IMG/VR virus record: IMGVR_UViG_3300021403_000010
Location: 1-61,246 of that record
Length of the DNA stretch: 61,246 nt
Source: a virus
Strand: one strand, 5' to 3'
Positions 25,472-33,928 of this stretch are shown one piece after another. The position numbers and the translations under genes were made by a program. How positions within the stretch are numbered: the stretch's first letter is position 1; each line of letters opens with the position of its first letter. The notes beneath the pieces are model-generated. The model did no database searches and was not told the DNA's origin. It worked only from the letters and a program-made list of their open reading frames with translations.

Positions 25472-25837
25472 ATGCAACGTTTTCGACTCTTACTCCTTGT
25501 TTTGCTGCTTGTGTTTTCGGCTGCTCCGGCCCGGCAAAGTCTTGCGCACGCGGGCAACATCGGTCAGGGTTCGGCGACCTGCCCGTCAAGTGGAGCCAAA
25601 CAACTGTCCTCGACTGCTGCTGCCTACATGTGGATTTCGTTCCAGGCTCCACTTGCCAACACAGGCCGGGTGTACTTCGGCGGGTCTGCCGTGACCACCT
25701 CTACGGGCAATTTCATTCTGGCTGGTGGCAACTATGCCTTCCTGCCGGTCGCCAACACGTTCCCCTACCAGGCCACAAACATCTACTTTGCCTGCACGGT
25801 TAGCGGCGACTCAATCACGTACAACTACTTGCAGTAA
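25472..25837 (+). CDS. Small exported protein
   Basis: 121 residues from ATG 25472. Residues 1-25 (MQRFRLLLLVLLLVFSAAPA) form a strong Sec signal peptide. The mature part is beta-rich with two Cys (ATCPSS...FACTVSG), possibly disulfide-linked. It lies between the nozzle and fibre genes, so an envelope or virion-surface role is plausible but unknown. Confidence 0.65.
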   Translation: MQRFRLLLLVLLLVFSAAPARQSLAHAGNIGQGSATCPSSGAKQLSSTAAAYMWISFQAPLANTGRVYFGGSAVTTSTGNFILAGGNYAFLPVANTFPYQATNIYFACTVSGDSITYNYLQ

Positions 25838-27478
25838 GTGGCTTCCGTAAACCCATTCTCGCGGCTGCCCGTCACGCTGCCTGATGGCTCGGCGAACGCC
25901 GCCGCGATCAGCGACCTCTATGACAAGGTCGAGTCGAACCAGACTACCCCACCCAACCTAACAACAATCAACTCGGAGATTGCTACACTTCAGCAGCAGG
26001 TCACAGCACTTCAGGCAGCAATCACTAACCTCTACAACCCCAACGTAACCGACCTGACCGGCGCTCCACAGTTTGCGTTTCTGCCCGCTCTGCCAACTAT
26101 TCCGTCCAACAACCCAACTCAGGGAGCGCCCTACGCGCAGGACGGCCTGGCGATCCTGTTCACGCCCAACGCGAACAAGCCTGGGTCATTGTACCGCTAC
26201 GCCGCCAAGCCTTACTACCAGTGGTCCGGGCCTGAACTTGGTGGTATCCAGGTAGACACACACGCCAACCGAGTCGCGAACTACGCGGCTGCGTCCTACA
26301 AGCTCACGTTGTTCTTCGAGAGCGACCGGCAAATCCTCTACGAGTCGAACGGCACCAACTGGATCTACGCCGGGGGTGTGATGCAGGCAGCGGTAGCCAG
26401 CAAGCCTGCCGACCTCGGCACTCACGACGCCGGGTTTTTGTTCCTGGCTACGGACACCCCGGTCACGCTCTGGCGCTGGACCGGCTCGGCCTGGGTACGT
26501 GAACTCCTACCCGTGCTCGAAGACACACACGCCAACCGTCTCAGCAACTATGCTCCCGCAAACTACCCAATTGGCACGTTGTTCTACGAAACCGACCGGA
26601 CAGTCACCTACATAAACAAGCTAATCACAGCCACACCCACCTGGGTGTACCTGACCGGGGTCATGATTGCCGCGTTCTCCAGCTTGCCCACGCTCGGGAC
26701 CGCCGACGCCGGATTTTTGTTTGTTGCTAGTGACACGCTTGGGATTCTGTACTGGACTGGGAGCGCTTGGGCGCACCTCCCCGGCATTCTTGTTCTGAAC
26801 TTTGCAACAAGTGCCGGCTCAGTCAGCATTACAGCAGCCAACTTCACCTACGAGAGCAACAACTCAGGTGTCGAGACCTTCACGCTACCTGACGTAACCA
26901 CGGTTCCGGGCCAAGTCTTCGCGGTCAAGAACTCGGCACTTTCCACCAGTGTTCTGACCCTGAACGCGGCGGCTGCCCAAACCATCGACGGCAGTTCGGC
27001 TTTCTCGTTCGCTCCCGGCGAGGGTTGTATTCTTCAGGCTCCACTTACAGGCACCAACTGGGACGTGCTGGCAATTACGCGGAATGCCGTACTGACACCG
27101 ATTGTTCAGTCTGCTGTCGAGTCCTCGCAATTAGTTCTTACAACGTCCTACCAGGACATTCCAGGGTTGACCTTGACCCTGTCCAGGGCCGGGACCTGGG
27201 TTATTACCGGTTGTGAGTCTTTTGGTTTGCTCGCGACCAATGGCGGTGCGTTCATGCAATTAGTGGCGGCTGGAACACCTCAAAGTCCGTTTGCTCCGCC
27301 GGTTTCGGCAAACGGCAGCGGGAGTGCGCTCTACGCAACCTCTCAAACATGGGTTTACGCAGCGGCAGTCAACGATATAGTTAAGCTCCAGGCCAAATCG
27401 GGGTCAGGCGGTGGGTTTACCTACACAACAGGGTCCGCTGAAACCGGAACACTCACGGCTGTCTGGCTCCATGCCTGA
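25838..27478 (+). CDS. Tail fibre
   Basis: A 546-residue protein, GTG 25838 directly after the previous stop. The N-terminus includes a coiled coil (INSEIATLQQQVTALQAAIT). Two homologous modules follow, each starting DTHANR(V/L)xNYA and containing LFFESDR/LFYETDR and a DAGFLF motif. A beta-sandwich C-terminus begins near VESSQLVLTTSYQD. The modular duplication and the jelly-roll-like end fit a receptor-binding fibre. Confidence 0.7.
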   Translation: MASVNPFSRLPVTLPDGSANAAAISDLYDKVESNQTTPPNLTTINSEIATLQQQVTALQAAITNLYNPNVTDLTGAPQFAFLPALPTIPSNNPTQGAPYAQDGLAILFTPNANKPGSLYRYAAKPYYQWSGPELGGIQVDTHANRVANYAAASYKLTLFFESDRQILYESNGTNWIYAGGVMQAAVASKPADLGTHDAGFLFLATDTPVTLWRWTGSAWVRELLPVLEDTHANRLSNYAPANYPIGTLFYETDRTVTYINKLITATPTWVYLTGVMIAAFSSLPTLGTADAGFLFVASDTLGILYWTGSAWAHLPGILVLNFATSAGSVSITAANFTYESNNSGVETFTLPDVTTVPGQVFAVKNSALSTSVLTLNAAAAQTIDGSSAFSFAPGEGCILQAPLTGTNWDVLAITRNAVLTPIVQSAVESSQLVLTTSYQDIPGLTLTLSRAGTWVITGCESFGLLATNGGAFMQLVAAGTPQSPFAPPVSANGSGSALYATSQTWVYAAAVNDIVKLQAKSGSGGGFTYTTGSAETGTLTAVWLHA

Positions 27479-27495
27479 GACATTGTACAACGCTG

Positions 27496-27501
27496 TACAA
27501 T
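27496..27501 (+). promoter_or_regulatory. -10 element 7 nt before ATG 27509
   Basis: TACAAT, then TGTATTC, then ATG. A second TACAA lies 10 bases upstream (TGTACAACGCTGTACAATTG), giving a short direct repeat. Confidence 0.45.
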
Positions 27502-27508
27502 TGTATTC

Positions 27509-28000
27509 ATGCCGCTCGACCTGCTGCCGCCTCCGACGCGGCCTTTGCCGGACACTCAAGAGACTGCCGCTGAACTGCCAAGCCTCGCTGCCACCCCAGT
27601 CACCGAAGTTCGGGTACTGACCCCTGAGGAAGTGGACAAGTACTGTGCTCAAGCCTACGAAGCTGCTGGCGCGGTCAAGCCACATCCCGGCATTTCGACC
27701 ACTCTTGGCGTGGTCCGTGATGGTGTGCCAACCGGGTCGTTTCTGGTTTTGCAGTTCTGCCTGCACGCCCAGCCTCTGAACCTGCTTCAGGGCGACGAGG
27801 GTATGTTCCTGGCGCTCGCCACCAAGGCCGAGCAGTTGGTCCTCGAAAAGTTCGGCGGCGCGGTCGTGTACGTGTTTGCCACTCCCGGCAAGATTTCACG
27901 CATGGCCCAGGCAATCGGCATGTCTCCCGAGCCCTGGACCGTGCTTAGCATGGTGGTTGCGCCCGAGTCCACAGACTCACCCAAGGAGCCAGTGCAATGA
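27509..28000 (+). CDS. Hypothetical virion-operon protein
   Basis: A 163-residue protein. After a Pro-rich start it has an alpha/beta pattern (TTLGVVRDGVPTGSFLVLQF; AVVYVFATPGKISRMAQAIG), loosely like GNAT-fold proteins found among podovirus internal genes. No acetyl-CoA motif can be asserted. It overlaps the next gene by 4 bases (ATGA). Confidence 0.55.
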   Translation: MPLDLLPPPTRPLPDTQETAAELPSLAATPVTEVRVLTPEEVDKYCAQAYEAAGAVKPHPGISTTLGVVRDGVPTGSFLVLQFCLHAQPLNLLQGDEGMFLALATKAEQLVLEKFGGAVVYVFATPGKISRMAQAIGMSPEPWTVLSMVVAPESTDSPKEPVQ

Positions 28001-28644
28001 GTTTTGGAGCTACGAATGGTACAAAGGCTGCGGAGAACAACCTCTCGGGAATCAGCAACACCGCGCTAAACACACAGGTCCCGGCGCTTGACGCCGCAGG
28101 CACGCAGCAACTTGCTGCCGGCAACCAGACTGTTCAGCAGGGTCTCAAGACCATGCAGCCGGGAATTAACTACTTCCAGAACATTCTGAGCGGGTCGCCT
28201 GCTGAGACCGCCAACCTGCTTGCACCGAACATTCAGCAAATCAAGCAGGCTAACCAGCAGAACATCCAGGCTGCCAGCACGTTAATGCCTCGTGGTGGTG
28301 GCAGGTTTGGGACGTTGTTCAGCGCCGAGACTGCTCCAAATCAAGCAATTCAGAACTTGTTTAGTGGGGCGCGTTCAGCGGCAGCGAGCCCGTTGATTTC
28401 GGCGGGTGGGACACAGGCCGGGATTGGTCTCGGTCAAGGCAACCTGGGGGCAAACCTGTTCCAGGGGGCTAACAGTGCCTTGGGAGTCGGCACGGGTGCG
28501 AACACATCCCAAATTCAGGCTCAGCAACAGCAGCAGCAACTCACAAACAGTTTGTGGAGCGGACTAGGGTCGGGTCTGTTCAATCTAGCCACAACGCCTT
28601 TCGGCGGAGGCGCGGCAGCAAACGGCTTGCTCGGCTTGATCTAG
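27997..28644 (+). CDS. Ala/Gln/Gly-rich internal virion or tail protein
   Basis: A 215-residue protein with ATG overlapping the preceding stop. Its helical low-complexity composition includes IQQIKQANQQNIQAASTLMP and a polyglutamine-like QAQQQQQQLT, ending in small hydrophobic Gly-rich helices. Similar composition is seen in podovirus ejection proteins; the function is inferred from context. Confidence 0.55.
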   Translation: MSFGATNGTKAAENNLSGISNTALNTQVPALDAAGTQQLAAGNQTVQQGLKTMQPGINYFQNILSGSPAETANLLAPNIQQIKQANQQNIQAASTLMPRGGGRFGTLFSAETAPNQAIQNLFSGARSAAASPLISAGGTQAGIGLGQGNLGANLFQGANSALGVGTGANTSQIQAQQQQQQLTNSLWSGLGSGLFNLATTPFGGGAAANGLLGLI

Positions 28645-28678
28645 AAGGAGTCTTGTCGCGAGAAAGTGAGGAAGAGTA

Positions 28679-28975
28679 ATGCCACGTGTTTCACAGTTGA
28701 AGAATGTTCCCGAGTGGCTGAAAAACGCTACCGTGAGCAATGAGAACATAACTTTTAGTGTGGGTGGTCATATTCATTTTTGGGATGGAGACTTCTTGGA
28801 TGGTGATTTCCGAGGTCAGTTCCGAGGTGGTAATTTCCGAGGAGGGAACTTTCTGGAAGGAGATTTCCGGGACGGTAATTTCTTAGGGGGAAACTTCCTG
28901 GGCGGGAACATACTAGGGGGTAACTTCTTGGGTGGGAACTTTCCCAAAGACAAAGTCCCGCCTAAGATTGATTGA
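28679..28975 (+). CDS. Second pentapeptide-repeat protein
   Basis: A 98-residue protein, ATG 28679 behind GAGGAAGAG. From about residue 33 it is made of pentapeptides of the G(D/N)Fxx type (DGDFLDGDFRGQFRGGNFRG and on), about eleven copies. Unlike the other pentapeptide protein it uses Phe at the central position and Gly at the corner. It lies within the virion operon, so a structural or host-enzyme-blocking role is possible. Confidence 0.75.
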   Translation: MPRVSQLKNVPEWLKNATVSNENITFSVGGHIHFWDGDFLDGDFRGQFRGGNFRGGNFLEGDFRDGNFLGGNFLGGNILGGNFLGGNFPKDKVPPKID

Positions 28976-28997
28976 GAACCAATAAGGAGCTTTGGTC

Positions 28998-31034
28998 ATG
29001 GGTGGTTTTTTAGCAAACCTCGGGAGCGGTCTGGCGGGCGCGGGCGCGGCGGCAGCTCCGTACCGGGAGCAGGTGCTCAACCGCTGGGAGCGGCACAAAG
29101 AAGCTGTAACCAACCAGCTCTCACAGCTAATCGCTACCGAGTCTGACCCCGAAAAGCGCTCTAACTACATTCAGCATTTGTTTGACGTGAACAACCTCAA
29201 GGTCGGTCAGGACCCCAGTAAAATCCTGAAAGACTTAAACGAGACGTTCATGCCGCACCCGGTTGTGACGCAGGGGCTGGGAGACAAGCAGGGCAAACCC
29301 CAGCCGGTGCAGCCGGGACCGGCGACCGGTGGCGCGGCACCTGGAACACTTGGCACAGCAGCTGGGCCGCAGACTGTTGCACCGGCAAGTCCGATGGCTG
29401 GGCTGATTGCCGGTCCCCAGGCCGCACCCGCACCACCTAATGCTGCTCAGGCTCCATCGAGCCCCGTGTCACCGGCCAGCCAAGCGGGTGAGCTGACGCC
29501 GATGCCTGGAACGATTGGTTTGGGCATGGGTCCGGGCAACGCAATCGCGCCGCTGGCCACACCGTCTCCCGGCCCGGCGGCTGCCCCACCGCTACCCCCG
29601 GTCTCGGCAGCCGGTGGTGGCGGGGGTGCCCCAGCCATTCAAGACTCGCAAGCCATCGTCAACCGCTACATGTCCGACCCGCGCTGGGCTGCTCCGACCA
29701 ACCGGCCAATTCTGCAAGCGGCCATGCAGCGCGAGCTTGAGCACAACGAAGCTCTGCGCCAGACTTACGAGCAACGAGAGTTCGAGCTAGGCACCAAACG
29801 TAAGGCACTCGCTGGCCTCAAGGGGTCAGAAGGCTGGGCTGCCCTGGCCCCGCAAATGAAGGCTCAGTACGAACTCTGGGCGGCGACGCCGGGGTCACAA
29901 ATCCCCGGCATGAGCCCGGCTTTGTTCAGTCCACAAGTCAGTCGGGCGGACGCCGGGGTCATGAGCCCAGAAGCCAAGCGAGCGCATGGCATTCCAGAAG
30001 ATGCCACGGGACCTTATTGGACGTACGTAGACAAGCTGACACAACAGCCCTTGCGGGCAGCAGAACCTGCTGGTGTCGGGTCCCGGCCAGTTGACATAGG
30101 TGGCAGTTTTGTCAACGTATCTACTCGTCCGGGGGCGCTTCCAACTGGGGCCGTGCCGCTGACAAACCTGAACGAACGCTCGACTGGCGTGGACAGCCAG
30201 GGACACACCACGTTCCAGACTGGCGACCAGTTGCGGACTGGGGGTGTGGGCGCTGGCGTGAACCCGAGTTTTGTGCCGGTTACCACACACACGACGACTC
30301 AGGTGCCAGGACAGTTGCCGACCGTCAGCTCGCACACTTCGCAGCGCGGCGGCGCGGCTGCTCCGGGTGGGGCTCGGATTGCTCCAGTCGGTGCCGGGGG
30401 AGGCGCTTCGACGGTCACTCCGGCAGTCAAGCAGTGGGCTGACGATATCACCAACGGTCGGAGTGCTATTTCGGACGTTCCAGCCCGCGAAAAGGATGCT
30501 GTCCAGTCTGAGCTACGCAGCCGGGGTCTTTCACAGCCTGAGCGTCTCTCAGCCAAGGGCCAGTCCGACCTCGCGTCAATTGACCCGGTCCTGAAACAAA
30601 TCCAGGACCTCAAGAAAGGTATCGAAGACGAGAAGCTCCAGAACAACAACACAGCGGCTTACTTCACAAAAGAGTACCAGCAATACAAACGTCTCGGCCT
30701 GAACACGCCGCATAGCGACTTGTTCACCAATCTAAGCTTCGAGGGCTTGCGCTCTACCGCAGCCGCGCTCAAGGGTCTGAACTCACGTGCGCTGCCGATT
30801 CTCAACAAAGCCGGGGAGCACGCTCCAATTCTCGATCGCATGGGTGGTCTCCTCCCCGACAGCCCCAAAGCCATCTACCAAAAACTCACCACAATGGAAG
30901 GGATTCTTCGGGATGGTCGGCAGATGATTCTGAACGACGAGCGTAAGAGCGGTGTGGTCAAACCTGTCGAGGGCGACCTCTCGCACTTGTCCGACGCTGA
31001 ACTCCTGCAACTGGTCACCGGAGGCAAGAAGTAA
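28998..31034 (+). CDS. Large internal virion protein
   Basis: A 678-residue protein; ATG 28998 follows AAGGAG by 8 bases (TTG 28992 is too close to the site). Gly/Ala-rich hydrophobic N-terminus, long Pro/Ala-rich linkers (residues 100-215), a helical charged middle and a helical C-terminus ending LSDAELLQLVTGGKK. Size, position and composition suggest an ejected internal protein; no lytic motif was found. Confidence 0.55.
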   Translation: MGGFLANLGSGLAGAGAAAAPYREQVLNRWERHKEAVTNQLSQLIATESDPEKRSNYIQHLFDVNNLKVGQDPSKILKDLNETFMPHPVVTQGLGDKQGKPQPVQPGPATGGAAPGTLGTAAGPQTVAPASPMAGLIAGPQAAPAPPNAAQAPSSPVSPASQAGELTPMPGTIGLGMGPGNAIAPLATPSPGPAAAPPLPPVSAAGGGGGAPAIQDSQAIVNRYMSDPRWAAPTNRPILQAAMQRELEHNEALRQTYEQREFELGTKRKALAGLKGSEGWAALAPQMKAQYELWAATPGSQIPGMSPALFSPQVSRADAGVMSPEAKRAHGIPEDATGPYWTYVDKLTQQPLRAAEPAGVGSRPVDIGGSFVNVSTRPGALPTGAVPLTNLNERSTGVDSQGHTTFQTGDQLRTGGVGAGVNPSFVPVTTHTTTQVPGQLPTVSSHTSQRGGAAAPGGARIAPVGAGGGASTVTPAVKQWADDITNGRSAISDVPAREKDAVQSELRSRGLSQPERLSAKGQSDLASIDPVLKQIQDLKKGIEDEKLQNNNTAAYFTKEYQQYKRLGLNTPHSDLFTNLSFEGLRSTAAALKGLNSRALPILNKAGEHAPILDRMGGLLPDSPKAIYQKLTTMEGILRDGRQMILNDERKSGVVKPVEGDLSHLSDAELLQLVTGGKK

Positions 31035-32138
31035 GTGGCGGACAGTAGCGCAGCGCTGGCTGAATTGCAACGGCGCATGGAATCGTACTCGCCCGAGCAG
31101 AAGGCCGCGTTGCAGGAGTTGCTGCGGCGCAGGCAGGGCAGCGTGAGTGCGCCCCCGGCGTACCCCAAGGCTCCAATCCCGGCTGCGCTCTCCGGTCCTC
31201 CTCTGTCTATTGGACAGCGAGCGCTGTCTAACTTGCCTGGGTCCGCTCTGAACCTCGCGCGCACGATGTCTACGCTGAGCGGTGCTCCGGGTGGTCTCGA
31301 AACCGGCTCTCCGGGTGGGGGGTTCCCGGACATGGGCTGGGACGCCGGCCTGCTAGACCCGTTGCGGTCACTGGGCAATGTCGCTCTACACCCCGAGGAA
31401 TCGTTCGCCGAAGACCCCGCTGGCACAATCAGCGGTCCGGCGCTGATGGCTCTCGGCGCAGTACGCGGTGGTGGTCCAGTCGGAGACGCCATGCACGGGG
31501 CAGTCTCTGGTCTACCCGACGCCTTCACCAACCTCACAAAGCACGTTAAGCTGAACGAGCCCTTGAGCGTTTTACCGGCTGGTTACGACTTCCTACACTC
31601 GCTCGGAAAGTCTGCTGCTGGCGGGTTACGGGGTGATGTAGCTCCTCTCGAAGACCTACCCCAGCCGTTCACGCCCAACCCTAACATCGCTCGGAAGATT
31701 GCTTTCACGCCGGGTCCGGGTGGGGGAGGAATGCCGAGCGCCCAGTCGGGGAGGGTGCCTGCCGTGCGCCCGAGTCAGCGCATTCCAGACCTGCCAGAAT
31801 GGCCCGCGGCCGGCGTGGAGGAAACCCAGGCACCGGCTGGACCGATCCCGCCTGTGACAGCCACGCCTGCGCAGTCAATGGCCCCGCTGGGCTCCTCCGT
31901 CGTCCCAGCAAACGCTCAAACCTTCAAGCATCCAGCCGTACACACGGACCTGATTCGTCAAATGCACGCAGTCCGTGGCGAGCTAGGCTTTGACGCCAAG
32001 GCTTTGTCCAAGGCAGCTACCGACGTGTATGGCAAGAGTCTGTCGCAGCTCAGCTACGACCAGGCGCTCGCGCTGCACGAGTACATGCTTAAGAACAAGG
32101 GGTTGCCGACGAAGCCGGGGGACTTGCTACCGGAGTGA
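31035..32138 (+). CDS. Virion-operon protein, Pro/Gly-rich
   Basis: A 367-residue protein, GTG 31035 behind GGAGGCAAGAAGTAA, starting one base after the previous stop. A helical opening (ALAELQRRMESYSPEQKAAL) precedes a Pro/Gly-rich hydrophobic middle. The C-terminal helical domain ends LHEYMLKNKGLPTKPGDLLP. Last rightward gene of the late block; function unknown. Confidence 0.55.
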   Translation: MADSSAALAELQRRMESYSPEQKAALQELLRRRQGSVSAPPAYPKAPIPAALSGPPLSIGQRALSNLPGSALNLARTMSTLSGAPGGLETGSPGGGFPDMGWDAGLLDPLRSLGNVALHPEESFAEDPAGTISGPALMALGAVRGGGPVGDAMHGAVSGLPDAFTNLTKHVKLNEPLSVLPAGYDFLHSLGKSAAGGLRGDVAPLEDLPQPFTPNPNIARKIAFTPGPGGGGMPSAQSGRVPAVRPSQRIPDLPEWPAAGVEETQAPAGPIPPVTATPAQSMAPLGSSVVPANAQTFKHPAVHTDLIRQMHAVRGELGFDAKALSKAATDVYGKSLSQLSYDQALALHEYMLKNKGLPTKPGDLLPE

Positions 32139-32378
32139 GAGCGAGTAGCAGTCCACAATTCCGTTCCAGGTTGTGAGACCGTTCGCGATATCGTACGTGC
32201 GGCACAGTTGTCCCGTTTTAGTATCCAAGGCCAGCAACCCGAAAGGCACGCCAATTGTGCCTTCATTGTTGAGCACGTGGACAAAGCGCTGACAGTAGGG
32301 TTGGTTGGAGACTGCTTGTGTCGGGGAGACCGCTCGCACTGAAACACCGATTAGAAGAAAGAAGAGTAGAGTTTTCAT
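32127..32378 (-). CDS. Small exported protein
   Basis: ATG 32378 gives 83 residues. Residues 1-19 (MKTLLFFLLIGVSVRAVS) form a signal peptide. The mature part has three Cys and a compact pattern (HVLNNEGTIGVPFGLLALDT). Its end overlaps the end of the convergent virion gene by 12 bases. Upstream codons in frame to 32402 lack start signals. Function unknown. Confidence 0.6.
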   Translation of the reverse strand: MKTLLFFLLIGVSVRAVSPTQAVSNQPYCQRFVHVLNNEGTIGVPFGLLALDTKTGQLCRTYDIANGLTTWNGIVDCYSLSLR

Positions 32379-32613
32379 GTGTTCGAGTGTGCCTAAACAC
32401 ATGCTCCGGTCTATTCTCCAAAGCGGCTAGTCACCACGCACGTGAGCTGACAACACGCGACACGCAAGCAGGTTCCGGGCAAGAGTAGATTGGACCGATA
32501 CTCCGAAACAGCAGCCAAGTCGCAGTGTTCAAGAAGAGTGCGGCTGCCCGCTTCCAGCGGTGCCTTACACACCAGGACTCCAGTCGGTAAAGTAAATATC
32601 GCATCTTTGGTGG
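32379..32613. other. Short gene-free interval before the tRNA
   Basis: No convincing coding frame, terminator or promoter was seen between the small exported gene and the tRNA gene. Open frames on both strands here lack start signals and run through the tRNA. Confidence 0.4.
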
Positions 32614-32703
32614 TGGTGGGTGCCACGAGATTCGAACTCGCAAGACCATCTAGGGCCATTGGTTTTACAGACCAACGCAGCTAACCGTATCTGCCTGACA
32701 CCC
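32614..32703 (-). tRNA. tRNA-Tyr (GUA)
   Basis: The reverse strand folds as a class II tRNA. The acceptor is GGGTGTC/GGCACCC, the D stem GCAG/CTGC, the anticodon arm TTGGT-CTGTAAA-ACCAA with GTA in the loop, a long variable arm as in bacterial tRNA-Tyr, and the T arm GCGAG-TTCGAAT-CTCGT. The discriminator is A and CCA is encoded. It is the only tRNA seen in the window. Confidence 0.93.
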
Positions 32704-32711
32704 AAGTCTAA

Positions 32712-33425
32712 CTACTCGAACAATTCGTAATACTCTTTCGACCCGATCTCCGCTCCGTACTCCCGCTTGAACCTTTCACGGTTCGTGTCTGCGTTGCGCC
32801 GAATCCTCGCAGCCTCACCAGGACTGGCGCTCTTCACAGTGGCTGCTCCGTGGTGCAGAAACGGCACGTCAATGCACACCGACTTGACTCCCTTGCGGTG
32901 ACACCTCACGTGAAACTCCGCGTCCTCACCGTAGCCCCCTAGGTATGCTTCGTTAAACCAGCCCACCTTCTCCATCACCTGTTTCCGAATCAGGAAGGCG
33001 CTGTAGTCCGGGTGCTCGCGCGCCTTGGGCCTCAACTCTTCAATCGTACGGTCACCGGCAGCGCCAAGCCTTGCTGGGTCATCCACGCTCACGCAAGTCA
33101 CAAACGGGCCGCCGTGCGCGAGCAGCAGCCTGTAAGTGTCCGGGCGGACTTCCACGTCGTTATTGAGCACCAGCGCGTGCTCAAAGCCAACTATCCAGGC
33201 AAGCTTTAGAGCGCGGTTCCAACAGGCTGCTAGACTGATCTGGCTGCTGAACGTGACGGTCGCGACTTGCTTGGTCTTGAGCCAGTCGGCGGTGCCGTCG
33301 AGTGAGTGGTTGTTCACCACTAGCACGTCAACCGGCATGTCTTGTGAGAGTGCTGTGCGGACTGCGTGTTTGGTCAGGTGGGCGTTGTTGAAAGCGATTA
33401 TGATTACTAGACCTTTTTCGTTCAT
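32712..33425 (-). CDS. Glycosyltransferase family 2
   Basis: A 237-residue protein; ATG 33425 overlaps the preceding stop (ATGA). GT-A features include LVIIIAFNNAHLTKHAVRTA at the N-terminus, VLVVNNHSLDGTADW, the metal-binding region ALVLNNDVEVRPDTY (DxD-like NDVE), and YGEDAEFHVRCHRKG, the usual catalytic (G)EDxEF segment. It would transfer a sugar from a nucleotide donor. Last gene of the leftward glycan operon. Confidence 0.85.
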   Translation of the reverse strand: MNEKGLVIIIAFNNAHLTKHAVRTALSQDMPVDVLVVNNHSLDGTADWLKTKQVATVTFSSQISLAACWNRALKLAWIVGFEHALVLNNDVEVRPDTYRLLLAHGGPFVTCVSVDDPARLGAAGDRTIEELRPKAREHPDYSAFLIRKQVMEKVGWFNEAYLGGYGEDAEFHVRCHRKGVKSVCIDVPFLHHGAATVKSASPGEAARIRRNADTNRERFKREYGAEIGSKEYYELFE

Positions 33426-33928
33426 GGCTTGATTGCCTCCACTGCCAGCACCCAACGCGCTCGCGCGAAGTCGGCCCCCTCAACTTCCCTCCAGTCGAAC
33501 ATTCGTACTCTGAAGCCGTGCCCCTGGAGCTCGTTGAACAAGGAGCGTCTGGTGAACCCGAACTTGTGCCGGTCAGCCTCGTCCTGCATGTAGGCCCCGT
33601 ACACGTTAATCAGGTAGGTGGCATCATCTAGTCGTCCCTCGAACCACATCTGAGCAAGCTCACGCATGTCCGGTACAAACACGAACAGTGAGCCGAGTGG
33701 CTTGAGTGTTCGGTAGCACTGAGCGAGCAGTCTGGCTGCCTCACCACAACCGTAATGTTCAAGAACATGGTGAAGCGTGATCTTGTCTACTGAATCAGAT
33801 TCCAGTTGGTACAAGTAGTTTGCACCCTCGGCCACCACGTCTGGCGACCACTTCGGGTTCAAGTCAACATTAACCCAGTTCTTAAATGGTCTTTGACCAG
33901 AACCGAGATTGATATTGATGCAGGTCAC
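33422..33928 (-). CDS. SAM-dependent methyltransferase
   Basis: GTG 33928 overlaps the preceding stop (GTGA); 168 residues. Motif I is ININLGSGQRPFKNWVNVDL, followed by VDKITLHHVLEHY, which fits the class I methyltransferase motif with HVLEH, and by YRTLKPLGSLFVFVPD. This type often acts on sugars or lipids in polysaccharide loci, matching its neighbours. Confidence 0.8.
   Translation of the reverse strand: MTCININLGSGQRPFKNWVNVDLNPKWSPDVVAEGANYLYQLESDSVDKITLHHVLEHYGCGEAARLLAQCYRTLKPLGSLFVFVPDMRELAQMWFEGRLDDATYLINVYGAYMQDEADRHKFGFTRRSLFNELQGHGFRVRMFDWREVEGADFARARWVLAVEAIKP

Noticed and set aside
21991-31034. Diversity-generating retroelement acting on the fibre
   Set aside because: No reverse transcriptase gene or adenine-biased repeat pair was seen.
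32411-32659. Small reverse-strand frames over the tRNA
   Set aside because: They overlap the tRNA-Tyr gene and lack ribosome sites and coding character.
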